This document shows positions 16,596 through 25,305 of a stretch of 64,000 nt of DNA, in pieces; positions within the stretch are counted from its first letter, which is position 1, and each line of letters starts with the position of its first letter. The position numbers and the translations under genes are program-made. Origin of the DNA: Streptomyces sp. NBC_00414. GTDB lineage: Bacteria > Actinomycetota > Actinomycetes > Streptomycetales > Streptomycetaceae. Where the stretch lies: assembly GCF_036038375.1 (NCBI RefSeq), contig NZ_CP107935.1, positions 9,920,001 to 9,984,000 of the forward strand, given 5' to 3'. The notes below the pieces were generated by a model. It ran no database searches and had not been told where the DNA came from. It worked only from the letters and a program-made list of their open reading frames with translations.

Positions 16596-16973
16596 ATGAG
16601 CAGCCAGGACCTGAAGGACAAGGTCGTCACCTACCTCCGCGCACTGGAGAAGCCCGACTGGCCGGCCGCGCGTGCCCTGTGCGCCGAGACAGCCACCGTC
16701 TGGCACAACGACGGCAAGGGCGATGAGAGCCTTGACGAGTACTTCGAGGGGTTGAAGCGGCAGATCGGTTCCTACGAATCGATTCGCTACGACATCATCC
16801 GTCAGCTCTCGCAGCCGGGTGGGGTACTCCAACAACATGTGGTGCGCGTGAGCGCGAAGAACGGCGAGCGCGGCGGTGTGCACGCCGCGGTCTACTTCGG
16901 CTTCGACGACGCCGAACTGATCACCCGTATCGAGGCGTACGCGAACTACATCCCCGACCGCCAGGACGGCTGA
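16596..16973 (+). CDS. NTF2-like/SnoaL-type small protein
   Basis: 125 residues, the compact form of the fold: KVVTYLRALEKPDWPAARALCAETATVWHNDGKG at the start and a final strand region RIEAYANYIPD. The WHNDGKGD segment is typical of actinobacterial members of unknown reaction. The ATG has AAAGAGGA upstream. It sits directly behind the cupin gene. Confidence 0.85.
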   Translation: MSSQDLKDKVVTYLRALEKPDWPAARALCAETATVWHNDGKGDESLDEYFEGLKRQIGSYESIRYDIIRQLSQPGGVLQQHVVRVSAKNGERGGVHAAVYFGFDDAELITRIEAYANYIPDRQDG

Positions 16974-17005
16974 GGCGACCTGCCCGCAACCTGGGCCGCT
17001 CTCCG

Positions 17006-17308
17006 TCACCCGACCTGGTGCAGTGCGGTGGTGAGCTGCCAGTCCACGCTGTCGTGGTCGATCGTGGCGTGGACGGGGGAGTCCGCCATCTCACCGGTGA
17101 TGCCGGCGGCACCGGCGCGTGCGTGCGGCATGCTGTCGTAGGCGACGATGTCGATGACGCGGCCGTCGCCGGTCTCGGAGATGCGCCGCCACAGGAAGCC
17201 CGGCTGCCGCCGGAGATAGGCGTCGATGTCGGCGTTCGCCTTCACGAAGTCGTCGGCGGTGCAGCCCTGTGCGGGGCGGAGGATGGTCACCTCAAGTGTC
17301 TCGGACAT
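17006..17308 (-). CDS. Small ABM/dimeric alpha-beta barrel-type protein
   Basis: 100 residues with a ferredoxin-like pattern: SETLEVTILRPAQG (strand), DDFVKANADIDAYLRRQPGFLWRRIS (helix and strand) and GRVIDIVAYDSM (strand). The DAYLRRQPGFLWR segment is typical of small proteins related to antibiotic-biosynthesis monooxygenases, which act as cofactor-free oxygenases or have no known reaction. The start at 17308 is preferred over a longer frame made of repeat sequence. It lies 109 bases downstream of the aldo/keto reductase on the same strand. Confidence 0.75.
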   Translation of the reverse strand: MSETLEVTILRPAQGCTADDFVKANADIDAYLRRQPGFLWRRISETGDGRVIDIVAYDSMPHARAGAAGITGEMADSPVHATIDHDSVDWQLTTALHQVG

Positions 17309-17342
17309 GGTGGGTTCCGTTCTGATCACGTCGTTGAGTGGC

Positions 17343-17366
17343 GCAGGGGCAGGGGCAGGGGCAGAG
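17343..17366. repeat. Hexamer tandem repeat (GCAGGG)
   Basis: Three exact copies of GCAGGG (17343-17360) and a partial fourth, followed by degenerate related words to about 17395. It lies between the aldo/keto reductase stop and the start of the ABM-like gene. Confidence 0.75.
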
Positions 17367-17417
17367 ACAAGGACAGGGGTACGGGCACGGGTAGGGCCTG
17401 GGTCAGCGGGTGCGGGT

Positions 17418-18473
17418 TCAGCGGACAAAGGCCTTCGCGGCCAGGCCGTTGATGGTGGTGTCGCCCTGCTGGAAGCCGATCATCGACTCGGTCATGTTGT
17501 GCGGGTAGTCGAGGGTGGGCGCCGTGAGGGTGTCGAGTTCGGTGACCTGTTCCTCGGTGAGTGTGACGTCGAGCGAGGCGAGGTTGGCGGCCAGCTGTTC
17601 CTGGGTGCGGGCACCGATGAGCGTGGATGTCACCTCGGTGCGTTGGCGGACCCAGGCGAGCGCCACCGCGGCCACGGTCGTACCGAGGCCGTCGGCGATC
17701 TCCTGCAGGGCGTCGAGCAGGACGAACGTCGACTCGGTCAGGTAGGAGGCGGCGTACGCGGTGCGTCCGGAGCCGGCCACCTCCGTGGTGGTGCGTGAGT
17801 ACTTGCCGGACAGGGCGCCGCTGGCCAGCGGGCTCCAGGGGGTGATGCCGAGCCCGAAGCGGCGGGCGGCCCCGAAGGTCTCGCCCTCGACGGTGCGGGC
17901 CAGCAGTGAGTACTCGACCTGGAGTGCGGCGACGGGTTCCCAGTCACGCAGTCGGGCGGTGGTGGCTGCCTCGGCGACCCACCAGGCGGGCACGTTGGAC
18001 AGCCCGACGGCGTGGATCTTCCCGGCCCGGACCAGGTCGGTGAGGGTGGGCAGGGTTTCCTCGGCGGGGGTGTGCCGGTCCCACTGGTGCATCCAGTACA
18101 GGTCGACGTGGTCGGTGTTCAACCGGCGCAGGGAGGCGTCGAGTTGGGCGCGGATCGCCTTCCGGCCGGCACCGCCGGAGTTGGGGTCGTCGGCCGCCGT
18201 GCTCCCGCCGAACTTCGTGGCCAGGACGACGCGCTCGCGGCGGCCGGGGCGCTGGGCGAAGTAACGGCCCAGGGTCTCCTCGGAGGCGCCCTTGTTGTAC
18301 ATGTTGGCGGTGTCCACGAAGTTGCCGCCGGCGTCAAGGTAGTGATCCAGCAGCCCGAACGAGGCTTCGGGGCCGGAGCCCCAGCTGCCGTCGTCGAAGT
18401 TCATCGCGCCGAAGGCGAGCGGACTCACCCGCAGACCGGAGCGGCCGAGGGTGCGGTACGAGGTGAGAGACAT
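17418..18473 (-). CDS. Aldo/keto reductase
   Basis: 351 residues, an NADPH-dependent TIM-barrel reductase. The catalytic tetrad is visible: Asp and Tyr in FVDTANMYNKGASEE, Lys in LATKFGG, His in DLYWMHQWD. The C-terminal cofactor signature is STLIGARTQEQLAANL. The DLYWMHQWDRHTP form places it with actinobacterial AKRs of the YajO/sugar-reductase type. Start ATG 18473 has AAGGAA upstream. Neighbours (an XRE regulator upstream, NTF2-like and ABM-like genes around) suggest a small-molecule tailoring or detoxification role, which is inference. Confidence 0.93.
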   Translation of the reverse strand: MSLTSYRTLGRSGLRVSPLAFGAMNFDDGSWGSGPEASFGLLDHYLDAGGNFVDTANMYNKGASEETLGRYFAQRPGRRERVVLATKFGGSTAADDPNSGGAGRKAIRAQLDASLRRLNTDHVDLYWMHQWDRHTPAEETLPTLTDLVRAGKIHAVGLSNVPAWWVAEAATTARLRDWEPVAALQVEYSLLARTVEGETFGAARRFGLGITPWSPLASGALSGKYSRTTTEVAGSGRTAYAASYLTESTFVLLDALQEIADGLGTTVAAVALAWVRQRTEVTSTLIGARTQEQLAANLASLDVTLTEEQVTELDTLTAPTLDYPHNMTESMIGFQQGDTTINGLAAKAFVR

Positions 18474-18712
18474 GGTGTTCCTTCTCGGTTCTCGAAGACG
18501 AGGTGCGGAGATGTGGAGGGTGGTGAATGTGGTGATGCCGCTGGAGACGCGGGCGGCGATGGCGGTGGAGATGCGGGTGGAGGCGGAGGTGGTGTCGCGG
18601 TGGGGTGTGGACACCACACTGGTGGACCGGGCGGCAGAGAGGGAGGCTGTGTGAGGGTGGGTGCGCCACACCCAGGTCCGCCGCAGAGTGCCTCCTGGGC
18701 GGCGTTCGGCCG

Positions 18713-19633
18713 TCATGGTTGCCGCGCGCCCATGGCCGCCAGGTAGGTGAGGGCCTCGGCACTGCGGCTGTCTGCCGCAGGGGTACCTACCAGCAGGTGC
18801 TGTCCCGGAGCGTCCGGCACGCCGAGGACGCGGTACGCGAGCGTGATGCGGCCGGCCACGGGGTGGACGACGGTCTCGTACGCGCGGTCCAGCGCGCCTG
18901 CCGCCCTGTCCCGCCGCACCCTCGTGAAGGTGGCCGAGCCGGCGGAAAGGTCGGCGACGAGGTCCGCGATCCCGGTGTCGCCCGGCAGCCGGTCGGTGTT
19001 GAGGCGTAGGGCGTGCAGGGAGGCGGTCACGGCCAGCGGCCACTCGGAGTAGTAGCCCATGGCTTCCGGATGGGTGAACAGGGTCCGTATCAGGTTGAGT
19101 TGACCCCCGATGTTGTCCGCGCCGCCGACGGTGCCGAATGGCGACAGCAGTGCCTGTGCCTGGGGGTTGGCCGCCATGACGTCGAAGGACGGGCTCAGTG
19201 CGTACGCCGCTGCCCGGTGGGATGTGTCCAGTAACCGCAGGAGTTCCGGGTGCACATGCTCACGGGTGGAGTCGGGACGCAGACTCGGGTTGAGTCCGGC
19301 GAGTCGGAACAGTCGGCTTCGTGTCTCCGGGTCCAACTGGAGGGCCCGGGCCAGTGCTTCGACGATCCGGGGCGAAGGGTTTCGCTTTCGGCCCTGCTCC
19401 AGCCGGCTGTAGTAGTCGGCGCTGACCTGCGCGAGAACCGACACCTCCTGCCGACGCAGTCCTTCCACCCGACGGCGACGACCCCCGGCGCCCAGGCCGA
19501 CGTCCGCGGGAGTCAGCAGGGGCCGACGGCTCCGGAGGAACTGCCCCAGCGCGTTGTCCCGTGACCCCTCGACGTGCCCAGTGGTTCGCGCGGAGCCCGT
19601 GGGCGGCGGTGCGGTCGGCACGCACATGCGCAT
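18713..19633 (-). CDS. XRE-family regulator with MmyB-like ligand domain
   Basis: 306 residues. The HTH region is about 28-105 (ALGQFLRSRRPLLTPADVGL, GLRRQEVSVLAQVSADYYSRLEQGR). The C-terminal MmyB-like domain is about 120-290 (SPSFDVMAANPQAQALL, NLIRTLFTHPEAMGYYSEW, HPVAGRITLAYRVLGVPDAPGQHLLVGTP). Such regulators are abundant in Streptomyces and usually control a neighbouring oxidoreductase gene; here the aldo/keto reductase begins 240 bases downstream. Start ATG 19633 has AAGGAGGG directly upstream. Confidence 0.9.
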   Translation of the reverse strand: MRMCVPTAPPPTGSARTTGHVEGSRDNALGQFLRSRRPLLTPADVGLGAGGRRRRVEGLRRQEVSVLAQVSADYYSRLEQGRKRNPSPRIVEALARALQLDPETRSRLFRLAGLNPSLRPDSTREHVHPELLRLLDTSHRAAAYALSPSFDVMAANPQAQALLSPFGTVGGADNIGGQLNLIRTLFTHPEAMGYYSEWPLAVTASLHALRLNTDRLPGDTGIADLVADLSAGSATFTRVRRDRAAGALDRAYETVVHPVAGRITLAYRVLGVPDAPGQHLLVGTPAADSRSAEALTYLAAMGARQP

Positions 19634-19708
19634 CCGCCCTCCTTCTCGGCGCGCCGCACCGGGTGGGTGAGCCGCACACGAGCGGGCCCCGTCAGTGGTG
19701 AGTGGACT

Positions 19709-20178
19709 TCAGGCGGCCTGCTGTGTCTTGAGGTGGTGGCGCGTGTCGCCGGTGAAGTCGATGGTGACCTCCCGTCGCGCGAAGAACCACGTACCGTCAC
19801 GCCGCTCGAACCGGTCGCGGTACCGTCCGCCCGCCACCATCTGAAGCGGCAGGAGGCCGGGGACCGCCTGGAGGATGTTGTAGTACGACCGCGATTCGGC
19901 GCTGTTGTCGTCCTCGTTCACCTCGATGAGTATGTTCGTCGTGATGTGCCGGGTCCGCAGGGTTCCGTCGTCGTGCACCACGAGCATCGAACCGATCAGG
20001 TCCTCGATGGCCTTTCCGCCACGGATGCTCACCTCACCGGACACGAAGTCCGCGTTCTCGAGGAGTGCGCCGAACTCCGCGAAGTTTCCCTCGTCCACGA
20101 GGTGCGAGTACCGGGCGATGAGGTTCTCGATCTGTCGGGCGCTTGAGATCGGGAGAGCGGGAGAGCGGGAGAAGGCAT
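19709..20178 (-). CDS. NTF2-like/SnoaL-type protein whose start is out of frame by one 8-base repeat
   Basis: The body (from about 20150 down to 19709) encodes a normal NTF2-like protein: SARQIENLIARYSHLVDEGNFAEF, then GKAIEDLIGSMLVVH, RHITTNILIEVNED and WFFARREVTIDF. The natural start appears to be the ATG at 20178, which has GAAAGG eight bases upstream. An octamer repeat (20151-20174) stands between it and the body. With the copy number present, ATG 20178 reads into another frame and stops early. Removing one 8-base unit joins MPSPALPISSARQ in frame. The only in-frame start here is a GTG at 20284 with no usable ribosome site and an unlikely 50-residue extension. It is therefore either slippage-switchable or newly frameshifted. 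Confidence 0.7.
20151..20174 (-). repeat. Octamer repeat inside the 5' end of the NTF2-like gene
   Basis: GGGAGAGC at 20151-20158 and 20159-20166, then GGGAGAAG at 20167-20174 (plus-strand reading). Loss or gain of one unit shifts the frame by two bases, which decides whether ATG 20178 is joined to the coding body. Confidence 0.85.
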
Positions 20179-20296
20179 GGCAGTGGCCTTTCAGCGGGGA
20201 TTGCGCTCGCCCCGTCGGGCGAACACCGTCAGTCTGGCCGCGCGACGCCTCCCGAAGAAGGACGTGACTACCTGGGTGCCACACTCCTAGGTTCCG

Positions 20297-20349
20297 CCGG
20301 GCAGCCGGGCAGCCGGGCAGCCGGGCAGCCGGGCAGCCGGGCAGCCGGG
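20297..20349. repeat. Octamer tandem repeat (CCGGGCAG x6)
   Basis: Six exact copies of CCGGGCAG (20297-20344) plus a partial. It lies upstream of the out-of-frame NTF2-like gene and the divergent DUF1453 gene. The rest of the 20285-20696 gap holds no gene I can support. Confidence 0.9.
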
Positions 20350-20696
20350 AGTCATCGCGGCATCCTCGGGCAGCTGCTCGGAGCGACGAATCGGTTTCCG
20401 CCGTACCGTGAGCAGGCGGGGAGTTTCGACGTCGACTCGGCTCGGCGCAGAGCGGTGTGCGGGAGGCCGCGGCTCGGAAAGCGCGGGGTCTCCATGTTGC
20501 GGCCCACCGTGTTGATGCCGACGCCGCCCGAGCGGAGCCGGCCGGCCGGCCCTTCAGCGTGCAACCTCATTCAGGACGCCGCCCTCGGCTCGTAATTCGT
20601 GCCGGACGTCCGCCGGGTGCAGAGGGCGTGGGCCCGAACTCCACCCGTATTTCCACCCGTGGGTCCAGGCGCGAAACGCCCCGGGACAGCACGCTT

Positions 20697-21248
20697 ATGG
20701 GCATGACCACCACCGACTGGATCACCGACATCGCCCTCGTACTCGTTGTCTTCAGGCAGCTGAGGGAAGGCCGACTGGGCCTCAAGTCCTACCTGATCCC
20801 TCTGGGGATCGTGGCCTTCGTGGCCTCCCGGTACCTGCACACGATCCCCTCCGCGGGCAACGACCTGGTGCTGATCGGAGCGCTGGTGGGTGCCGGCGCA
20901 GCGCTCGGCGTCGCAGGCGGCGTCTACACCCGGATCCGCAGTGCCGGCGGACACCTCTTCATCAAGGCGGGCGCCGTCTCAGCGGTCCTGTGGGTGCTCG
21001 GCATGGGCGCGCGTATGGGATTCCAGATATGGGTCGACCACGGCGGCGCCGACGACGTGGGCCGGTTCAGCGTGACCCACGACATCACCACCACCCAGGC
21101 GTGGGTCGCCGCGTTCGTGCTGATGGCGCTCACCGAGGTGGTCACGCGGCTGGCCACGATCTTCATACGGAGCCGGCTGGCGGCCCGCGAACCGCTGCTT
21201 CCCTCGGGCACGCGTCCCACCGCGGCGGTCCTCGACCACACCGTCTGA
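20697..21248 (+). CDS. DUF1453/CcdC-like integral membrane protein
   Basis: 183 residues with four predicted membrane helices: about 8-24, 32-50, 58-80 and 93-112, with a further hydrophobic stretch near 133-150. The sequence MGMTTTDWITDIALVLVV and the GNDLVLIGALVGAG segment resemble the DUF1453 (CcdC-like) family common in Streptomyces. These lie beside NarL-type two-component systems; function is unknown. ATG 20697 or ATG 20703 could be the start. The kinase gene follows within about 20 bases, so the three genes form an operon. Confidence 0.8.
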   Translation: MGMTTTDWITDIALVLVVFRQLREGRLGLKSYLIPLGIVAFVASRYLHTIPSAGNDLVLIGALVGAGAALGVAGGVYTRIRSAGGHLFIKAGAVSAVLWVLGMGARMGFQIWVDHGGADDVGRFSVTHDITTTQAWVAAFVLMALTEVVTRLATIFIRSRLAAREPLLPSGTRPTAAVLDHTV

Positions 21249-21268
21249 CCGTGGGTTATGGTCGCGGC

Positions 21269-22462
21269 GTGTCCGCATCCGCGAGTGCCCCCCACCCAGG
21301 GCCGGCCCCCGACCGGGAGCCCGGCCCCCGGGTCGTGCCCCGCCAGGATCCTCGTCTGCAATGGGCCGTCACGCTGGTGGTCGTCGTCGCCGCGATCGTG
21401 ACCGTGCGGCCGGTCGGTACCAGCGGCCGTGGCCTGGCGGTGGCCGCCCTGATCGTGGTCAACTCCGTCGCCCTGATGGCACGGCACCTTCCCGAGGCCA
21501 GGTTCCCGCTCAGCATCGAGCTCGTCTGGCTGACGACAGGTGTCGTGGCGGCAGCCGCCCTCATCGGCGTCAGCCGCAGCGGCTCCGGCTACCTCTTCGC
21601 CTACTTCCTCGTCGGCCACATCGGCTACCGGCTCCCCCTCAAGCAGGCCTTGTCGCTCGCGGCGCTGGCCAGTCTGCTCTGCGGCGGTGTCCTGTACTTC
21701 CGCCTCGGCCCCGGCCACGAGGCGCTGCCCTGGACCCTGGGCCTCACCGTCGGCGCCCCGGTGGTGGCCGGGATCCTCAGCCGCAGCAGGCAACGCGCAG
21801 TGGAGGCGATGATCTTGTCCGCCGAGTCCGCGGAGCGGGCCGCCCGCGCCGAAGCCCGGACCGCCATACTCACCGAACGCGGCCGCATCGCGCGGGACGT
21901 CCACGACGTGCTGGCGCACTCATTGGCCGGGATCAACATGCACCTGGAACTGGCGGACGCCCTGATCGACACCGGCGACCTGGAAAAGGTCCGAGAGGCG
22001 AACGACAAGGCACACAGCATGGTCAAGGAGAGCCTGAAGCAGGCCCAGTGGACCGTCCACGCGCTGCGCGAGGACGCCCTTCCGCTGCTCGACAGCCTGA
22101 CCGCGATGGTCGAGTCCTCCGGCCACCGCGACGCCCTCACCGTCAGCGGAACCGTCCGTGAACTGCCGGCACAGGTCACCCAGAACCTGCTGCGCATCGC
22201 CCAGGAGGCGCTGACCAACGCCGCCCGGCACGCCCCGGGAGGCGACGCGGGAGTGGAGCTGACGTTCGACGCCACGTCGACGACGCTGAGGATTCGCAAC
22301 GGGCCCGCGACCGGCGAGGTGACCGCGGGCGTCGGCAGCGGAATGGGGCTGATCGGGATGCGTGAACGCGTCGCCCTGCTGGGTGGCACCATTACCGCGG
22401 GGCCGGTCACCGAGGGCCCCGACCGAGGCGGCTGGCAGGTGGAGGCAGTGATCCCGGGATGA
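21269..22462 (+). CDS. NarL-type sensor histidine kinase
   Basis: 397 residues. About five membrane helices occupy 32-170. The HisKA_3 dimerisation region has H212 in RGRIARDVHDVLAHSLAGI. The HATPase_c domain has AQEALTNAARHA and GMGLIGMRERV with LLGGTI. The start is uncertain: GTG 21269 is used, and an in-frame GTG at 21251 would follow the previous stop directly. It overlaps the response regulator gene by four bases (ATGA), so it signals to that protein. Confidence 0.92.
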   Translation: MSASASAPHPGPAPDREPGPRVVPRQDPRLQWAVTLVVVVAAIVTVRPVGTSGRGLAVAALIVVNSVALMARHLPEARFPLSIELVWLTTGVVAAAALIGVSRSGSGYLFAYFLVGHIGYRLPLKQALSLAALASLLCGGVLYFRLGPGHEALPWTLGLTVGAPVVAGILSRSRQRAVEAMILSAESAERAARAEARTAILTERGRIARDVHDVLAHSLAGINMHLELADALIDTGDLEKVREANDKAHSMVKESLKQAQWTVHALREDALPLLDSLTAMVESSGHRDALTVSGTVRELPAQVTQNLLRIAQEALTNAARHAPGGDAGVELTFDATSTTLRIRNGPATGEVTAGVGSGMGLIGMRERVALLGGTITAGPVTEGPDRGGWQVEAVIPG

Positions 22463-23124
22463 GTGAAGCGACCGAGAACCCGCAGCGGTTGAAGGTGATC
22501 GTCGCCGACGATCAGGCCGCCGTCCGTGAGCCCCTGGCCGCGATGCTCGGCATGTCCGAGGACATCGAGATCGTCGCCGCCGCGGCGGACGGCACCGAGG
22601 TGCTCACCGCCGCTGCCGCCACCTCGGTGGACGTCGTCCTGATGGACCTGCGCATGCCCGTGATGGACGGCATCGAGGCGACCCGCCGGCTGAGCGAGGA
22701 GCATCCACAGGTCGCCGTGGTGGTGTTGACCACCTTCGCCGACGACGAATCGATCCTGTCCGCGCTGAGCGCCGGAGCCCGCGGCTACCTGACGAAGAAC
22801 GCGGGGCGCCAGGACATCCTCCGTGCGATCCGGGCCGCCGCCGCGGGACAGTCCGTGCTCGACCGCGAGGTCCAGGGCCGCCTCCTGGCCACCGCCCGCA
22901 CCCGTCCACCGGCCGCAGGACAGGCACTGCCGCCGGACCTGACACCACGTGAGCGCGAAGTGCTCACCCTGATCGGCCAGGGCCTGCCGAACCGGGCCAT
23001 CGCCGAGAAGCTCTTCATCAGCGAGGCCACGGTCAAGTCCCACATCAACAACCTGTTCACCAAGGCCGCCATCCGAGACCGTGCCGACGCGGTCCGCCGA
23101 GCCATAGCAGCAGGTCTCGCCTGA
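22459..23124 (+). CDS. NarL/FixJ-family response regulator
   Basis: 221 residues. The receiver domain has VADDQAAVRE, phospho-acceptor D63 in VVLMDLRMPVMDG and a conserved lysine in LTKN. The LuxR-type HTH covers about 155-215 (LTPREREVLTLIGQGLPNRAIAEKLFISEATVKSHINNLFTK). It is translationally coupled to the kinase. The stop is only 18 bases from the convergent stop of the NACHT gene, so no room remains for a separate terminator. Confidence 0.95.
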   Translation: MSEATENPQRLKVIVADDQAAVREPLAAMLGMSEDIEIVAAAADGTEVLTAAAATSVDVVLMDLRMPVMDGIEATRRLSEEHPQVAVVVLTTFADDESILSALSAGARGYLTKNAGRQDILRAIRAAAAGQSVLDREVQGRLLATARTRPPAAGQALPPDLTPREREVLTLIGQGLPNRAIAEKLFISEATVKSHINNLFTKAAIRDRADAVRRAIAAGLA

Positions 23125-23142
23125 CTCTGCCCCCAGGGGACT

Positions 23143-25305
23143 TCACGCGTCCGGAGGAGGCCGGACCGGGCGAGTACCCGGCTCCGGCTCCGGATCCTGC
23201 GCGGGCCGGGACAGCCGTTCCTGGAGCCGGGCATGGCGGAACTGGTAGACGGGACCCGTGGTGCGCAGCAGATTGCGGCGCCGCGCGTCCTCCAGGAAGG
23301 ACATCAGGCGTACCGGCGTGCCCTCCCGCGCGGCGAGTTGCACGGCGGTGAGCGCGGTGGCGACACCGAGGTTCCCCACCGGCCCGGCCAGCAGGGCCGT
23401 CCAGACACCCGCGAGCAGACCGCTCGCCAGACCGCCCGGGAATCCGTGCACCCACACGGCTATGGGACCGACGAGCAGCGCGGCCGCCACCCCCACGATG
23501 AGGCCGAGCAGCATTCTCAGCCGCACATGATGCAGCCAGACGTCCCACGGTCCGATCGACCGGGTGTCCGCCACCGGGGGACTGCTGTGATGCTCCCTGA
23601 CGTTGTCGAACCAGGACCCGGATCCGACTCCGATGAAGGTGCCCGCCACGAGTTCGTACCCGCGTCCGCACACCAGGGTCGCGCTGAACCCGACCGGGAC
23701 GGTCGAGAGATAGCAGAGCCACAGGGGAATGGGCTCGTCCCTCGGCCAGAACACGAGCCAGACGACCGTGCCGGTCCAGAACCAGTGGTGGATGCCGATC
23801 CGGACGGTCGACGGGTTGAAGATGTCCCGCCATCCGGCGCTCGGCAGCGGCTGTGTGCCGTCGGGACGGGCGCCGGCCCGGCCCGCGACCACGCCACCTG
23901 CGATCCCGCAGGCGGTTCCGTACATGACGGCCCACAGCGGATCGGTGAGCTGCCACAGCACCGCGATGCCCAGCGCCGCGTAGAGCACGCCGACGATCGT
24001 TCCGAGCGCTGCCGCCCGGGGGCGGTGGTCCGTCCAGGAGGGAATGTGCCACCAGCTCAGGTCCCGCGTGCCCTGTTCGGTGAGCCGCGCTGCGATGTGC
24101 CGCAGGGCCCGCTCGGCCGTCTCCGGTGAGTGGCGGGGGCGCGGCCGTCCCGGCCTCGCGGTGTACGCGGCGGCCACCGCGTGGTCGAGAAGGTGGTCCT
24201 CGATGGCACGTGGGGTGGGGAAACGGCCGGTGTCGAGCAGCTCGTCCACCGGACCGGTGTCGTCGTAGACGTCGCGCAGCAGAGCGATCGCCAGCGGGCC
24301 GGACAGCGCGCGGGCCACGACACCCCCGGGCTGCTCCAGCAGTTCGCGGGTGAGGTGCCGCCAGGCGGGCGGGGGCGTTCTCGGCAACGGGCCCAGCAGG
24401 TACGCGGCGGCGTCGTCGGGGCGTACCGGCTGGAGCGCCACCGCCACACCGCCGCCGAGTCTTGCGCGTCTGGCCGTCAGGACGGCCTCTTTGGCCCGGG
24501 AGACCAGCACGAGGCGGAAGTCGGCCGTCTCCAGCGCGCTCACCATGGCCCCGCGCAGTCTCCCCGCGACCTCGTCCAGGCCGTCGATGAACAGGGCGAT
24601 GCGGCCGGACCCGAGCAGTTCGAGGGCGCGGGCGCGCCCGTCCCGGCCCCGGAACAGGGTGTACTCCCGGGCGAGCCGCTCCGCCGCCCAGTCGGCGGGG
24701 CTGTCGGCACCCGGGTCCCAGCCGTGCGGGGACAGCATCACCGGTACGGGGATGCGGGAGCGGCTCTCCGGGGCCGCGTTCGCTCGGTACCGGAGAGCGT
24801 CGAGCAGCAGGAGGACGGCAGCGGCCGTCTTGCCCGCCGCGGGCGGGCCCACGAGCAGCAGCCGCCCCGAGGCCAGCCCGCCGTAGAGGGCGTGCAGTTC
24901 GCGCAGGCCGCCTCCCCGGCGCAGGTCCTCGCGGGTGGCGGCCGCCAGACCGGGCAGCGGGGGAAAGCGGGCGCGGGCCCCCTCGGCGGTGCCCGCGCCG
25001 ATCCGGCCCGCCAGTTTGCGGTCGCTGACCTGCCAGCGCACCGGCAGCGGGGCGGGTTCCAGGAGCCGGCGCAGGCCGGCCTCCTTCTCCCACCGCAGCC
25101 CCACTGCCGCGGCCAGTTCGTCGGCAGCCGCGTCGAGCGGCAGAGGGCGGGTGATCCGGTAACTGACGTTCATGGTGTTGCCGGTGCCGACCTGCAGTGC
25201 GGTCGGGCCGATGAAGGTGTTCGCGGACAACGCGGGCCCGCTCGGCGGGGTTCGGGCTTCGGTGTCCTCCGGCTCGGCCTGTCCGGCCGGGTCCGTGGTG
25301 GTCAT
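23143..25305 (-). CDS. NACHT-domain NTPase (bacterial NLR-like) with N-terminal RHIM-like motif and membrane C-terminus
   Basis: 720 residues. Residues 28-48 hold SANTFIGPTALQVGTGNTMN, a motif shared with the C-terminus of the protein encoded just upstream. It contains the RHIM-like core Q-[IV]-G-x-x-N-x-M. A NACHT/STAND NTPase follows, with Walker A at 153-160 (GPPAAGKT), Walker B at about 237-244 (ALFIDGLDE) and a sensor-like LVLVSRAKE. From about 445 to 670 there are roughly seven hydrophobic helices, in place of the repeat sensor of many NLRs. The C-terminus (EDARRRNLLRTTGPVYQFRHARLQERL) is typical of actinobacterial NACHT proteins. ATG 25305 overlaps the upstream stop by one base (TGATG). 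The inferred role is a signal-sensing NTPase that templates amyloid assembly of its partner in conflict or cell death. The NACHT call is firm, the role is not. Confidence 0.88.
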   Translation of the reverse strand: MTTTDPAGQAEPEDTEARTPPSGPALSANTFIGPTALQVGTGNTMNVSYRITRPLPLDAAADELAAAVGLRWEKEAGLRRLLEPAPLPVRWQVSDRKLAGRIGAGTAEGARARFPPLPGLAAATREDLRRGGGLRELHALYGGLASGRLLLVGPPAAGKTAAAVLLLLDALRYRANAAPESRSRIPVPVMLSPHGWDPGADSPADWAAERLAREYTLFRGRDGRARALELLGSGRIALFIDGLDEVAGRLRGAMVSALETADFRLVLVSRAKEAVLTARRARLGGGVAVALQPVRPDDAAAYLLGPLPRTPPPAWRHLTRELLEQPGGVVARALSGPLAIALLRDVYDDTGPVDELLDTGRFPTPRAIEDHLLDHAVAAAYTARPGRPRPRHSPETAERALRHIAARLTEQGTRDLSWWHIPSWTDHRPRAAALGTIVGVLYAALGIAVLWQLTDPLWAVMYGTACGIAGGVVAGRAGARPDGTQPLPSAGWRDIFNPSTVRIGIHHWFWTGTVVWLVFWPRDEPIPLWLCYLSTVPVGFSATLVCGRGYELVAGTFIGVGSGSWFDNVREHHSSPPVADTRSIGPWDVWLHHVRLRMLLGLIVGVAAALLVGPIAVWVHGFPGGLASGLLAGVWTALLAGPVGNLGVATALTAVQLAAREGTPVRLMSFLEDARRRNLLRTTGPVYQFRHARLQERLSRPAQDPEPEPGTRPVRPPPDA

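Noticed and set aside
20297..20349. Octamer array considered as a CRISPR array
   Set aside because: Units are contiguous with no spacers and there are no cas genes.
23231..23262. tRNA-Leu-like start (GGCGGAACTGGTAGAC)
   Set aside because: It lies within the coding sequence of the NACHT gene C-terminus (minus strand VYQFRHA) and no acceptor, anticodon or T-arm follows.
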